A stretch of DNA of 64,000 bases from Lunularia cruciata. Taxonomy: Eukaryota; Streptophyta; Marchantiopsida; Lunulariales; Lunulariaceae. The notes beneath the pieces were generated by a model, which had not been told where the DNA came from, did not search any database, and worked only from the letters and a program-made list of their open reading frames with translations. The stretch is taken from assembly GCA_948567375.1 (NCBI GenBank), contig OX419762.1, forward strand, positions 13,894,001 to 13,958,000, written 5' to 3'. The translations under genes were made by a program, and so were the position numbers. How positions within the stretch are numbered: the stretch's first letter is position 1; each line of letters opens with the position of its first letter. Positions 1-10,517 of this stretch are shown here, piece by piece.

Positions 1-1065
1 AGTAATTTCTTTCAGCTGTATTTAGTTAGTGAGACACAAAGGCAATGGGATGTAGTCCATCTGGGAATTCTTGTTGCAACACAACTCTAATTGCAAAGTT
101 AGAAGTATCAAAATCAACCACACAAGGTAGTTGATGATCATTTGGTTGAAGAATGGGTCTTGACGACACCATATGCTTTAACTTTTAGAATGCTTCTTCA
201 TGCTTGGTGGTCCACTAGAAACTTGAGTTCTTTCCCAAGAGATCAGTCAATAGTGTAGCCACATGAGCATAATAGTGGATGAAATGTCGGTAAAAACTGG
301 CCAATCCATTGAATGCCCGTACTTCTATACTTTTGTACTTCTGTAGCATCCTTTGAGGTAAGCCAATAATTAAAGGCCTTGATCTTCTCTTCTTCTATCT
401 TGATCCACTCTAATGAGATCTTATGATGCAAGAAGCTAACCTCCTTCTGCCAAAAGGCACACTTTGACTTCTTCTAATAAAAGTTCCATTGTCGTAGTCA
501 TCTTAGGACTTCTTGCACGTGATTCATGTGTTATGCCTGTGTCTTGCTATAAATTAAGATATCCTCCAAGAACACCACTAAGGACCAATCCAATAGTCCT
601 TCTAACACCCAATGCATATGATCCATGAAGACTATTGGAGCATTAGTGAGTCCAAAAGGTAGAACTCTCCACTCAAAATGCCCATACCTTGTGCGAAAGG
701 CAGTCTTTTGCATATCTTCTCTTTCAATAGGAATTTTCCAATAGTCACTACAAAGAATCCAGCTTGGAAAAGTAGCGTGCTCCACTTAGTTGATCAAGCA
801 GGTCATTGATCCGAGGCAAGGGATATGCATTCTTCATGGTTTGCTTATTGAGCCCACAATAATCAATACAGAAACAAAGTCCTCCATCCTTCTTTGGAAC
901 AAATAGTACTGGTGCTTCCCAAGGAGAGGTACTATGTTGTATGAAATCCTTCTCCAACAACTCTATAAGTGTTGTTCGCAACTCCTCTAACTCCTTTGGT
1001 GAAAGCCAATAGATCGGTCTACTCATTGGACTACTTCTTGGCAATAACTTGATCTTGAAGGGCAT
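1..1065 (-). pseudogene. Ty3/gypsy reverse transcriptase and RNase H, decayed
   Basis: This is the pol part of a gypsy-type LTR retrotransposon, read from high to low coordinates. Between 1065 and 748 the frame encodes the RT start, with the typical [16 protein letters not shown] stretch and a YFSKLD motif. A frameshift near 760 moves it to the 785-531 frame, with WRVLPFGLTNAP and the catalytic box. That box reads FLEDILIY where the family has xxDD, so the first catalytic Asp codon has become Glu. The 431-243 frame holds the connection region, and 1-240 holds the start of RNase H (DFDTSNFAI, HPIAFVSH, LNTAERN) with two stops. The element continues left beyond the window. It cannot make a functional enzyme. 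Confidence 0.88.
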
Positions 1066-1463
1066 ACCTCATTTAGAGGGCAATCCCTTTGGCAGATCAT
1101 CCAGAAACACATCTGCAAACTCTTGAACTATCAGATCAACCATTGCTTGATGGGGCTCTTGGTCCTCCTTGGATTATTCTTGTAAAAATTGGCTTGATCT
1201 ACACTGTGAATACAGACTTATCTTCCTCCAAAGCTTGCTCTATGGCTGCTTTACTAACAAACTTCCCTTCCAAGGACTCATCTCTCTTCCAAGCTTGCTC
1301 CATGGTTGCCTTCCGGGAAAACTTCCCATCTTGGGACTCTTCTTCCTTCCAGATTTGCTCTATGGCTACTTTCTCAATAAACTTCTCATCTTGGGACTGA
1401 CTATTCTTAGGTGTCTTACTCAGAGGTGCCAGACAACATAATCAAAAATTCCTACCTTGGTGT

Positions 1464-1803
1464 TTAGGGTACTTGAATTTGTACTTGAATTTGTCGTTGG
1501 GTCCAATCAAATTGAACCTTATGACGTTCAAGCCAAGGTAGACCCAGAATGATATCATAGTGTAAAGGTGCCACTACAAACCTTATACACTCCAAATACT
1601 CCTTCCCAATCTTGAACGTAATAGGATGTGAGGTGCAGAATGCAAAACCCTTTCTACCATCCGCCATCATCAAACTACTTCCAAACATTGGCTCGATAGG
1701 AATACCCAATTCCTTTGCTACTTACATAGACATGCAATTCTATAAACTTCTAGAATCAACCAAAATAATACAACCCCGATTAGATATTGTACCTTGCAAG
1801 TGA
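1464..1803 (-). pseudogene. Ty3/gypsy aspartic protease domain, decayed
   Basis: This retropepsin-like domain belongs to the same gypsy element and lies between gag and RT as expected. The core flap-to-end segment, ending ILGLPWLERHKVQFDW, is open from 1709 to 1464. The active-site segment just upstream lies in the same strand near 1760-1710 and reads VDSRSL where a DSG/DTG triad is normal, followed by a stop in the middle of the segment corresponding to the usual NFIS motif. Loss of the DSG glycine together with the stop means the protease is dead. The 1089-1441 stretch between protease and RT has no readable domain on this strand. Confidence 0.75.
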
Positions 1804-1929
1804 AGCAAACTTGCATAAATTGAGCCTTCAATCCCATTGGAACTAATCAAGCTCCCAATAGGTGGCTCTAAATCTTCTATTGGGATTCCTTGTTTCCTTG
1901 ATCATTCTGTTCCACAATCTCCATCTAGG

Positions 1930-2990
1930 CAACTTGTCAAGGTTGCATAGTCCTAAGTGGGCATTTAGCAATTTGATGTCCCACTTGGCAACAATAAAAA
2001 CAACCTCCATTTTGTTGCAATCTTTCTCTATCCGTTGTACCAAGTGGTCTCCGTTGGATAGCATCAATCTCCATTGGTGCTGGTTCTTCCACCCATGCAT
2101 AGTGTATTGGTAGGCCTTGTGTAGGTCAAGGGCAAGACCAAGTTGTTGCAACCAAGGAATCAAAGTGCTCAGCCAATTGCATGGCTTCTTCTACGTTTTG
2201 TGGTTCCCATATGGTCACATCCAATTTGGTTTGTGGCTTCAATCCCTGCACAAATTGATCCAAAATTTCACCTTCTTGTATATTTGGAATTTGCATGATG
2301 ATGTTCTAAAATTGTATGATGTAGCTCCTTACTAAGCAACTTGCTTCAACTCCGCCAATTTATCTTGTGCGGCACGGGTGGCATTTATATAGTTTGAAAG
2401 TGACCCAATATTTCATCCTTGAACTCTGCCCATGTCAAAATTGGTCCAACAATCTGTTGTTCAGCTCGCTCTACTCGAAATTGCCACCAAAGTTTTGCAC
2501 ACCATCTAATTGGCTAGATGCAAAGAGAATCTATTTCCGTTTATCTTGAAGATTGGTGGCTTCAAAGTAACATTTGCAGTCAAACACAAAATTCTCCACT
2601 ATGCTCGGAAAATTCTTACCTTCAAACACCTTGGGTTTTGGAAATCGAATGTGCTCTTCTCCATCTTGAATTGGCGCTCTCCCTATATGTTCTTGTCATT
2701 GCTAATCTCATTCATCCAACAATCGAGTCAGGTGCTCGATTTGTTGCTACACTGCAAGGATGATGTCTGGTATTGCCGCCATAGCTACTACTCTATTCCA
2801 CTACTCCCACTTTATCTAATTGATTAACACATAGATGCAACACGTCCACTATTCTCCATAAGTTACAACCGGAAGTATCAAGGGTTCCTAAGACACGGTG
2901 ATCATATGTAGAAAATCCTGCCCAAAGCATGAGGTGATGAATTGTGTGAAATAATGCTTGGGTAATATTTGGACATGAAAATCCCAATGG
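1930..2990 (-). pseudogene. Ty3/gypsy gag with intact CCHC zinc knuckle, decayed
   Basis: Gag remnant of the minus-strand gypsy element. Near 2290-2130 a frame reads like the end of a plant retrotransposon gag domain (QFVQGLKPQTKLDV, then NVEEAMQLAEHFD). About 40 codons later, at roughly 1962-2003, lies a perfect nucleocapsid knuckle CFYCCQVGHQIAKC (C-x2-C-x4-H-x4-C). The upstream part, 2990-2300, is broken into several frames. The order PBS, gag, knuckle, protease and RT from 3050 down to 1 is what a Ty3/gypsy element should show, which supports treating the pieces as one insertion. Confidence 0.8.
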
Positions 2991-3039
2991 TTTGGCGGAA
3001 GTGGATTTGGTGGTCCGTAAATTCCATCCATCCCATTCC

Positions 3040-3053
3040 TACTTTGATACCAA
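3040..3053 (-). promoter_or_regulatory. Primer binding site of the gypsy element
   Basis: Immediately inside the LTR, the minus strand reads TTGGTATCAAAGTAGG. This matches the complement of a plant initiator-Met tRNA 3' end (TGGTATCAGAGC) with one or two changes. It fixes the LTR/internal boundary at 3053/3054. Confidence 0.75.
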
Positions 3054-3441
3054 TGTAAAAGACCAAGACCAATGAGAGAAATAAGAGAATGGAAACTCAT
3101 ATTGGGATACTTGAATGAGGGAGAACTCCAAATGCCTAGCATGAGCTTCGGCTTTGGTATTTATAGGTAGCATACAAGGCCCTTGAGAAGCTTCTCAAGA
3201 AGCTTCTCAAGAAGCTTTCTTGAGCCGCTTTCTTAAAGTGCAAGCCAAGTTAACTAAGAAGCTTCTCAAGAAGCTTTCTTCTAGAAGCTAAGCTAAGCTA
3301 GTTAGAAACTTCTAGAAGCTACCTGCTTGGAGTGCAAGTTAACTAGCTTCCTAGATGCTTTTGGAATATTCTAGGCTAATTTGGCTTATTCTCTACTTTG
3401 TTAGCCTTACTAACTACGTCACTAAACTCCATACTGTTACA
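3054..3441 (-). repeat. 5' LTR of the gypsy element
   Basis: A 388-bp LTR that on the minus strand starts TGTAACAG (3441) and ends CTTTTACA (3054), the expected TG...CA ends, directly followed by the primer site. It holds a TATA box (CTATAAATACC on the minus strand, near 3156-3166). Just upstream of that is a dense run of GAAGCTTC palindromes separated by TCAA/TTGA. It aligns along most of its length with the plus-strand LTR at 5783-6197. The partner 3' LTR is outside the window. Confidence 0.8.
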
Positions 3442-3533
3442 ACTATGATACCAAGAAGGCACACAATGAAAAATAATCAATTGAATCACTCATGTAAAAA
3501 AAAAATTTAAGTTCAAGGGAAGTTTGGAAAATG

Positions 3534-3630
3534 ATGGTCTAATCTGAAGGTGCAAATTCCCTCCAAAGATCTTGTTGACATCCTTACTAAAGGCCAATGT
3601 TCTATCGTTCACAAGGTATTGCCTCTTTAG
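3534..3630 (+). pseudogene. Ty1/copia RNase H C-terminal tail, relic
   Basis: A short plus-strand frame reads NLKVQIPSKDLVDILTKGQ, followed by a few more codons and a stop. This matches the end of copia RNase H domains, where the sequence resembles VPTxxQLADIFTK. No other copia domain is recognisable nearby, so this is a fragment of an old insertion. Its LTR could not be identified. Confidence 0.55.
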
Positions 3631-3644
3631 GAATTCAACATCTT

Positions 3645-5782
3645 GGTGAACAGTTCTTAATCAAGTCTATGTCTTCAAGTTACTATTGACACTAAAGCAC
3701 ATTGAAGTTCCATCAACGTGTAACATTCATACAATTTTGATTTTGCTAGGGATTGAACACATAAAGCAACTAACAATTATGACTTAGATTCTTCACTTAC
3801 CACAAATATAAAAAGAATAGTTTCACAAAGGAATTGAGAAAGTGATGAGTAGCCCCACGGATTCTTCACTTATTCACCATTTGCTTTGATTGAAGAAATA
3901 ACACTTTCAACACTATTCTTAAATAGTCACAACCATTCTAGAAATTCCCAAGAAAAAACCTAACAAAATGGCTACCGCATAAGATGAGGATCAAAATATT
4001 GCTAACTAATTGTCTTTCTAGCTCACTAATGGTCCTACAACCCTAAGCGGATAAAGGAGTATAATGATTTTAAGTGTTCTTGCTCATGTTGACTCTCTTG
4101 TTCTAAGTACTTTATAACCAGCTCAAATCACTCCTTAATCTTTAATAAAGTCATCCATAAATTCTCTCAAAGCTCTCTAAACTTTTTCTCTATTTGAACT
4201 CTTATTCCTAAGGTGATCTGCTACAATATCTAGTCTTCAAAGGGTTGCATGATTTTCTATTTTACCAATCAGAGTTTGTGCACTTCTCCAAAGGTGGTAG
4301 AAGCATCCAAGAATTCCTCCATCATCTTCACCATAGCATTGCAAACTTGCCTCACAATGTCTTTTGTTTGTCCTTCTTTGATCACTTTACTATAAGTCTA
4401 ACCATTACTTCTCCATTGTTTTTCTTTTCTTGCTCTCTTGGAGATCACACTAGGTGCCTAGATGTGAATCTTATGGATAGGAGGTTATGTGTAGACCTAT
4501 CACTAATAGTTTAAGCCCACTTGTTTGCCCAACTATTGGAACCTTTTATGCTTGTTTTTAGTGTTTCTTCTATTAGGTAGGGAAATAAAGGGCAACTTGA
4601 CTTGCAATCACAACACTCACTCCTGGCGGATGGACATCTCTTCCACCATCACCTTGAAGAAATACATAGCACTCCCAAGGAAAAGGAACCTAATCATAAT
4701 GCACACAGACCAATCCAAACCAATTGGGTATACAATCAAGCACGCAAACCATGGAGAGGATCCAAACACAAGCAATTTGACAACAACTCTCTATAATTCT
4801 AATAAGATTGGATCAAGGAACACTTTCTATGTCCAAGACATGTGCTCCATCTGTACTCCAAGTGTTTCTTCCAAGAGTTGGACTTTTAAGAAATATCTGC
4901 CAGACTCAAACTAAGATACCTTCCTCTTTGTAGCTTTGATTAAAAAAAAATTTTGTGGGGCTCAATGAGATTAGCTTTCCAATGATATAAGGCAAGCTGC
5001 CATCTGACTACTATAGCTCTTGTGACACTCTTTTGAACTTCATTTATTTCTGGAGTCCAACCCCTAATTAAGATCTAGCCCTGGTTGTTGGAAAAATCTG
5101 ACCTAATTTGATTCAGAGGTTAAGATAAATCCTCAAGAACAGTCCACCAAACTGAAAATCCTCAACCTTGATCCCAAATGAGAGAACTGTGATTCAATTA
5201 GAGTTGAAAATAGAGTAATTCCTTGGAGCTTATAATATTATTTGCAATATATATTGGTACATCATATTAGATCTCTCTATAGATTGGTACATCATATTAG
5301 ATCTCTTTTGAGCCCACCAGATTTTACATAGTATTTTTTTGCCACTATCTAGACATTTGTGAAACTTGGAATTTAGTCTCAATTCCAATCCCTAAATATG
5401 GATCAATTCTCAAATTGTGTTAACTTTTGAATTTTACACAACAAAAAATATTGATCCAAGACCTTAAATTCTTTATTTAAAGAATTTATATAAAAATTTT
5501 GCACACAGGTACAAGACCTAATCACCAATAATACTAGAAATTTTGATGGCCTGATTTGAACTAGAGCTTAAGAAGTGACCAAAACTCCAAACCTGATCAT
5601 ACTCTCCTCCTTGACACTTTAATTTCCAACACTCCAACTTCAATTGATAAGATCAGATTTGAAATAAACTCAAAAATAAACTTTCTTGAGCTAAGAACTA
5701 CCATCAATTTTTCTACTCCCCAAACCCACTAATAGATCATGAAAAGGTGTGATTGAACTCTCACAATCCTACAGTTTGTGCT
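3645..5782. other. Spacer without recognisable gene
   Basis: AT-rich sequence with many stops in all frames. The longest plus-strand frames (near 4245-4514 and 4525-4914) lack a convincing ATG start and match no domain I know. Probably decayed transposon sequence. Confidence 0.5.
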
Positions 5783-6197
5783 TGTAACAATATGAAGTTT
5801 AGCGACAAAGTTAGTAGGGCTAACAAAGTAGCAAATAAGATGAATTAGCCTAGAATATTCTAGAAGTATCTATGAAGCTTCTTGGGAAGCTTCCCGGCTA
5901 GCTTAGCTTGTAGCTCAAGTAAGTAGTTTCTAGAAGGAAGCTTCCAACTAGCTTAGCTTGCACGCCAAGTAGGCTACTTCTAGAAGGAAGCTTCTTGAGA
6001 AGCTTCCTAGTTAACTTGGCTTGCACTCTAAGAAAGTGGCTCAAGGAAGCTTCTTGAGAAGCTTCTCAAGGGCCTTGTATGCTACCTATAAATACCAAGC
6101 CAAATCTCATGCTAGGCATTCAAAGTTTTTACTCATTCCAGCATCCCAATGTGAGCTTCCATTCTTCTATTTCTCTCTTTTGTCTTGGTCTTTTATA
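5783..6197 (+). repeat. Solo LTR related to the gypsy LTR at 3054-3441
   Basis: It starts TGTAACAATATG at 5783 and ends CTTTTATA at 6197, collinear with the minus-strand LTR at 3054-3441 but in opposite orientation. It has the same TATA region (CTATAAATACCAAG near 6087) and the same clusters of GAAGCTTC palindromes upstream. No primer site follows the right end, and no gag/pol is found on either side in this orientation. The flanks GTGCT (5778-5782) and GTGTC (6198-6202) could be a decayed 5-bp target duplication. A solo LTR left by LTR-LTR recombination is the simplest reading. Confidence 0.72.
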
Positions 6198-7265
6198 GTG
6201 TCTCCTATGTATGAATTTGACCCTCTTGCTTCAATTGATCATATTGCACTTAAATTTCACTCAAATTCCTTGTTTTTTTTTGTCTCCAAGCCATATCCTT
6301 GCAGCTCTTTTCTCCAAAAGTGGTCTTCTCTCCTTGAATTCATTTCCTTAACTCCTCCAAAACGTCAAAAACCTCTCAACTTCTCTTATTGCAATTCAAT
6401 TCTTGCTATTTTGTCACTTAACATTCTCCTTTTTTTACACATGGACCTCACAATTCCACCTTCAAGCCCTTGAAAAAAATTAAGAACCTCTCCTTCTACA
6501 TGAGCACATTAGTTCTCAAGTCTAAGACCCGTCCATAAGTAAGAATATGAACAACAATAGGACATGGAGTTTCCATTACCAAACCCACAAACACAAGCCT
6601 AAAATGTGCTACCATCCAAGTTCAAAAGTAATCATGGTGCAAAATCTGAAGCTTGAGGAGAAAAGGATTTGGGTGTGGCAGATCAAGAGCATAGAACATC
6701 TCTTGCTCCAACACTTCCTATGGCACTCTAGCTCCCACACTTTGCTACAACTGTCACTCTCAACATCCATTTCCCACCCGAGACTCCTACAATGAAAATA
6801 CGCCTTGCTTATCAAATTTCCACCACCAATATACATCAAAGCCCTCAAAATGAACATGATTGTAATCCACATGGCTAATCACTTAAATGTACACATATTG
6901 TTCAAAAGGAAATGGCTCAACTATGTGAATCCATCATACAATCTACTCTAATAATATGGAGATAAACTACACTAAACTTCCTTTTCATTTACTACATAAA
7001 TGGCAACATGACATGAGCTTGATGGATCTTGCTTAGTGTAGGCTTAGGTTTTGCCCACCATTAATTCCAACTTCTAACTCTTCTTTGCATTCAAACATAC
7101 ACTTGTGTTGTAGAGTTTCTGATGCAATTGCCTTAGCTTCTTTTGCAAGATTTATACTTCTTTTTTATACTTCTTTCTGTGCATACTTGTCTCCCTTCTA
7201 TACATGGTTTTTTCTTCCTTGTATTTTTCTTGTTAAATGGTAACCAATTTTTTCTCTATAATTAA
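6198..7265. other. Spacer without recognisable gene
   Basis: Nothing recognisable; frames are short and share no motif with known families. Confidence 0.45.
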
Positions 7266-7269
7266 CTGC

Positions 7270-9000
7270 CTTACTTGCATTTCAAATTGACCAATCTTCT
7301 CTTTGAAATTATCTTCTCAATTGTTGCACTCTTCTCAAGGTTTGCTACCTTCTTCCAAAGATCTTCCAATTGACTTTTTAACATTGTATTCTTGTCTTTG
7401 ACTTGCTTCTTGTCTTGTAGTGAAATACAAAGATTGACTAACTCCTTCTCTAGTTCAGTCATCTTCACGGTTTTTAGATGCTCAATCTTTCCATGCTCTA
7501 AATTTACATTCCTCAAAGCGTCTAACCTTCTTGCAATGCAATTAACTTAGAACCCTATCTCTTTTGTTCTTCATGGAGATAAAGAATCTCACTCTTGAAA
7601 GAGTTAACCTCAGTCTTATGGTTTTGAAGATGAGCATGCATTTTGGCAACCATAGATGAAATGATAATAACCAAACACACTCATACAAAATCTTTTATAG
7701 ATTAGGTAATGAGTATCATCCAAGCATCTCTCTAATAACAAACCTCTCTTCCTCATCAGTTAGTCTTTGACCTATTTCTTTGAGTAACTTGGTTGGTGCT
7801 TGTGAAGGATTCTTAGGGACTTCTTTGTAGATGATCTTCTCAAGCACTATTTCTTGAGGCAAGTCTTCCTCTTCAATCTCTTTCTTTTATCCTTGATTCT
7901 GAATAGGCAGCTTACCTATGGTTCATCTCTCTTAAGTGTATGCATGCTACCAATATCCAAGAAGTCAATGTCATTGAGAGCTTCTCCCTCCCTACTTCTT
8001 AGTTTTCATCCTCTTCTTGTCCCTTGCACTTCTTCACCTTCTTGATAGGGGACAAAAATTCCCCAGTTAGCGTATACTTCTTATTTGCCTCCTTTGTGAG
8101 CTCCATTTGCTGCATCCCTTTTGGATCTTATTCAAAATATGACGGGGGCACTTCATGAAACTAGAACTTGCACTTCTCTTCCTCAATGAGAAAATCATGG
8201 CCAATGCAAAATTGAATTACAAAGGACATTAGGTAACACGATCTTGGTTCATCAAAGATGTCATACATCTTTTGAACATGTTTGTGAAATATGTACCCCA
8301 AATCAATCAAACTCTTTGAGAACAAGTGATCAAAGAATGCAAGTTGAGAATTTGTTAAGTAGGTGGTTCACTATAGCTTGAATATCATCATCAATGCACC
8401 TGCTATCTCCCTAGGTTTTGGGTTCTTGTAATTTGCCACAAGCCATCCATTTGATGGATGCTTCTTATGCATAAAGGATTTCTCTATCCACTTCTGCATT
8501 TTCTCATTTAGGTTGAACCGAGACTCAAAATTATAACTCCTAGCTACTCCTTGATCATTTCCCAATATCTTTCTCAATTAGAATGGCATCCATGTCCTTA
8601 TATTTGCTTGCAAACTACCCCAATACTACTTTCTTCATCTCTTGAATTTCTGAGGCCATTGCTCCAAAAGTATATTCTCAATATCACACGAAAAAACTAA
8701 ATTGCATCTTCTAAAGCATAGGTTTTCTGGCCATGATCTCTTATGGATTAACTACTAATGTTTCTAGATTTAGAGTGTTCATAACATTCTTTGGGCTAAC
8801 TTCCTTTACCATTGCAACTAGTGATATATTCTCCTTTGACCATGAATTCACTCTTAATCCCAACCCCTTCTGCTCAATCAATTGATAAATGTTTCTTGAT
8901 AGAATTGTGAATAACTGAAAGCATGATCCTTCCCACAAAATTTCTATGTTTATGTTCTTCCTACTCCCTTTGCTTGTAATGGTATTCAATCCATTGCTTT
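7270..9000 (-). pseudogene. Decayed coding region of unknown type, with coiled-coil segment
   Basis: Several minus-strand fragments follow one another and look like one decayed protein rather than chance frames. One is 8989-8741 (ending LNLETLVVNP) and one is 8577-8371 (FNLNEKMQKWIEKSFMHKK). An unbroken-looking stretch near 8330-8170 contains FDHLFSKSLIDLGYIFHK and HDFLIEEEKCKF, and a lysine-rich part lies near 8080-8000. Finally 7516-7271 is a heptad-like charged segment (LEKELVNLCISLQDKKQ, MLKSQLEDLWKKVANLEKS). I do not recognise the family. The length, the coiled-coil end and the setting suggest a gag-like or accessory protein of a retroelement, but that is inference. Confidence 0.4.
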
Positions 9001-9065
9001 CCTCATGTAGGAGACGTCTTAGGTATCATTTTCATAATATTCAAACTTGTTGTATAGCTGGTTCC

Positions 9066-9262
9066 TCTTCCAAAGAATCTTCCCACTCTTCCAAAGAAGC
9101 TTCTTTATTTTCCAAAGATGTAGTGCACCCCAAAGAACTGGTTATATCTTCTAAAGATTTGGAACATAGTTTCCCAAAGATCCCGCTCTTTAGCAGGCGT
9201 GAAAACTATCTTCCAAAGATACTTGTATCTTGAGAAGATTCATATCTTCCAAAGATAATAGA
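9066..9262. repeat. Degenerate short repeat, TTCCAAAGAt-type
   Basis: The motif CTTCCAAAGA(A/T) or close variants recurs about eight times with irregular spacing, some copies forming inverted pairs with GAAGAT. The arrangement TTC-4 nt-GAA resembles the palindromic array of the two gypsy LTRs (TTC-TCAA-GAA). No LTR ends could be defined here. Confidence 0.5.
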
Positions 9263-9264
9263 AC

Positions 9265-9635
9265 TAGTGAATTCCTTTTTTAGAAGGAACAATTCTATAC
9301 ATAAAACAAGGAAAATTAACAAAAAAAATTTAAAGTTTGAAATTTCCCAATGCTACATGATAGAAAAATATAATTATCTTTATAAATTACTGTTTTATAT
9401 AGAGATTCAAAAATTACCAATACCATTAACCATATCATAAAAAGATAATTTATTAAGAGACTTTTTTGCTTTTATAGCATGTGTTATGTTACTAGCTGTC
9501 TGCATAATACTTAAGCTTGTATATCACTATATTATTGCTAGATAGCATATAAATGGAAGATATATTTACCTACAAAAATTGGGTAGGAGTTTGAGGTGGA
9601 GGAGTTTGAGTGTTAAGTGGGATTATTTAAAGGAA
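9265..9635. other. AT-rich spacer
   Basis: No readable gene. Contains polyA/polyT runs and short AT-rich segments only. Confidence 0.5.
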
Positions 9636-10105
9636 GAAAAAGGTAACCGCGTAGAGAACATGAAGGATGGGAAGACCACATCAAGCCATACAAGGGAGAG
9701 ACCAAAAAGGTAAAATGGTGGGCTAGGCCCCAATAGAGTCTATGAGAAATTGCCCTACTGCACCTAAGATATTTGAGCTATGCAAGTTGTATGGTCCACA
9801 AACAACCGGAGCATCTGAAGAAGCATCACCTAGTGTGATTTCTCTCCCATTTATTGCACCAACCACTTCCCTATGTAGAGCAATGGACACACGCTGCTTA
9901 AAATATGCTACAAAGTATGATAGTGAGAGTGGTACCCCCAAGCCTAACATGATAAGCTCTCATGCACTCATTGACAAATGTGTCAAATGCCGTATCCATT
10001 GCTCCATATAACTCCAAGGCTAGAGGAACAAAGAGGTGACCTCGCTACATGCCCCTATACTTGGAGACCTTGGGACCTGTTGCTGCACTCACCACCCATC
10101 AGGGG
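9636..10105 (-). mobile_element. Non-LTR retroelement copy 1, 3' end (distal part)
   Basis: The extreme 3' end of a minus-strand non-LTR element. The frame from 9950 to 9723 encodes YFKQRVSIALHREVVGAI and ends near the element terminus. Equivalent sequence occurs in the copies at 30780-31430 and 37960-38826. After the stop, the 3' tail carries the family signature CTTGATGTGGTCTTCCCATCC on the minus strand (near 9670-9690). The rest of this copy lies at 13275-13540, on the other side of the copia insertion. Confidence 0.78.
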
Positions 10106-10106
10106 G

Positions 10107-10429
10107 TGTTATGTTTGGCTTGTCAAGAGCAAAAGCAAACGTAAATGATGGTTGTTGCTTGTCACTTGTCTAGAAGTTCAAGTGGACAGTCACTTGTCTA
10201 GAAGTTCAAGTGGATGACAGAGATGGACAGTGATGGATCTTTTATAATGTATATATACGTGCAATGAGAAATAAAGCTCAAAAAGGCTGGTGTGAGCCTG
10301 TTTTAGTTGTGGAGGTAGCTTCCGAGACAAGGAGTGAACCACATTATTTACTATTAGTCCTCTGAATGCTATTTAATGTGGTTTTCATGTGCTATTGTGA
10401 GAGGTTCTAGAGACTCAGTTTTTCTAAAA
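10107..10429 (+). repeat. Left LTR of the copia element
   Basis: It starts TGTTATG and ends TTCTAAAA, aligned to the right LTR at 12975-13269. It is 323 bp long, against 295 bp for the right copy. The extra 28 bp is a perfect tandem duplication of a segment containing CACTTGTCTAGAAGTTCAAG. By eye about 30 of 295 aligned positions differ between the LTRs, so the insertion is not recent. A TATA-like run (TATAATGTATATATA) lies near 10235. Confidence 0.9.
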
Positions 10430-10430
10430 A

Positions 10431-10443
10431 TTGGTATCAGAGC
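10431..10443 (+). promoter_or_regulatory. Primer binding site of the copia element
   Basis: TTGGTATCAGAGC directly follows the left LTR. It is an exact match to the complement of the plant initiator-Met tRNA 3' end, as used by copia elements. Confidence 0.9.
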
Positions 10444-10517
10444 TTGTTGGTCTTGAAGAGGGACTTAAGATCTGAGGGTGTTGTGAAGAGGGTCAAGAAG
10501 CAAGTCCACAGCAAAGC

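Noticed and set aside
3183-3300. GAAGCTTC run considered a canonical heat-shock element
   Set aside because: Spacing between TTC and the next GAA is 4 nt rather than 2 or 7, so I report it only as resembling one.
4525-4914. 129-codon plus-strand frame with a hydrophobic N-terminus
   Set aside because: It starts with TTG, not ATG, shows no domain, and lies in decayed repeat sequence.
6021-6473. 150-codon plus-strand frame
   Set aside because: It begins inside the solo LTR at a TTG and runs over the LTR end into unrelated sequence.
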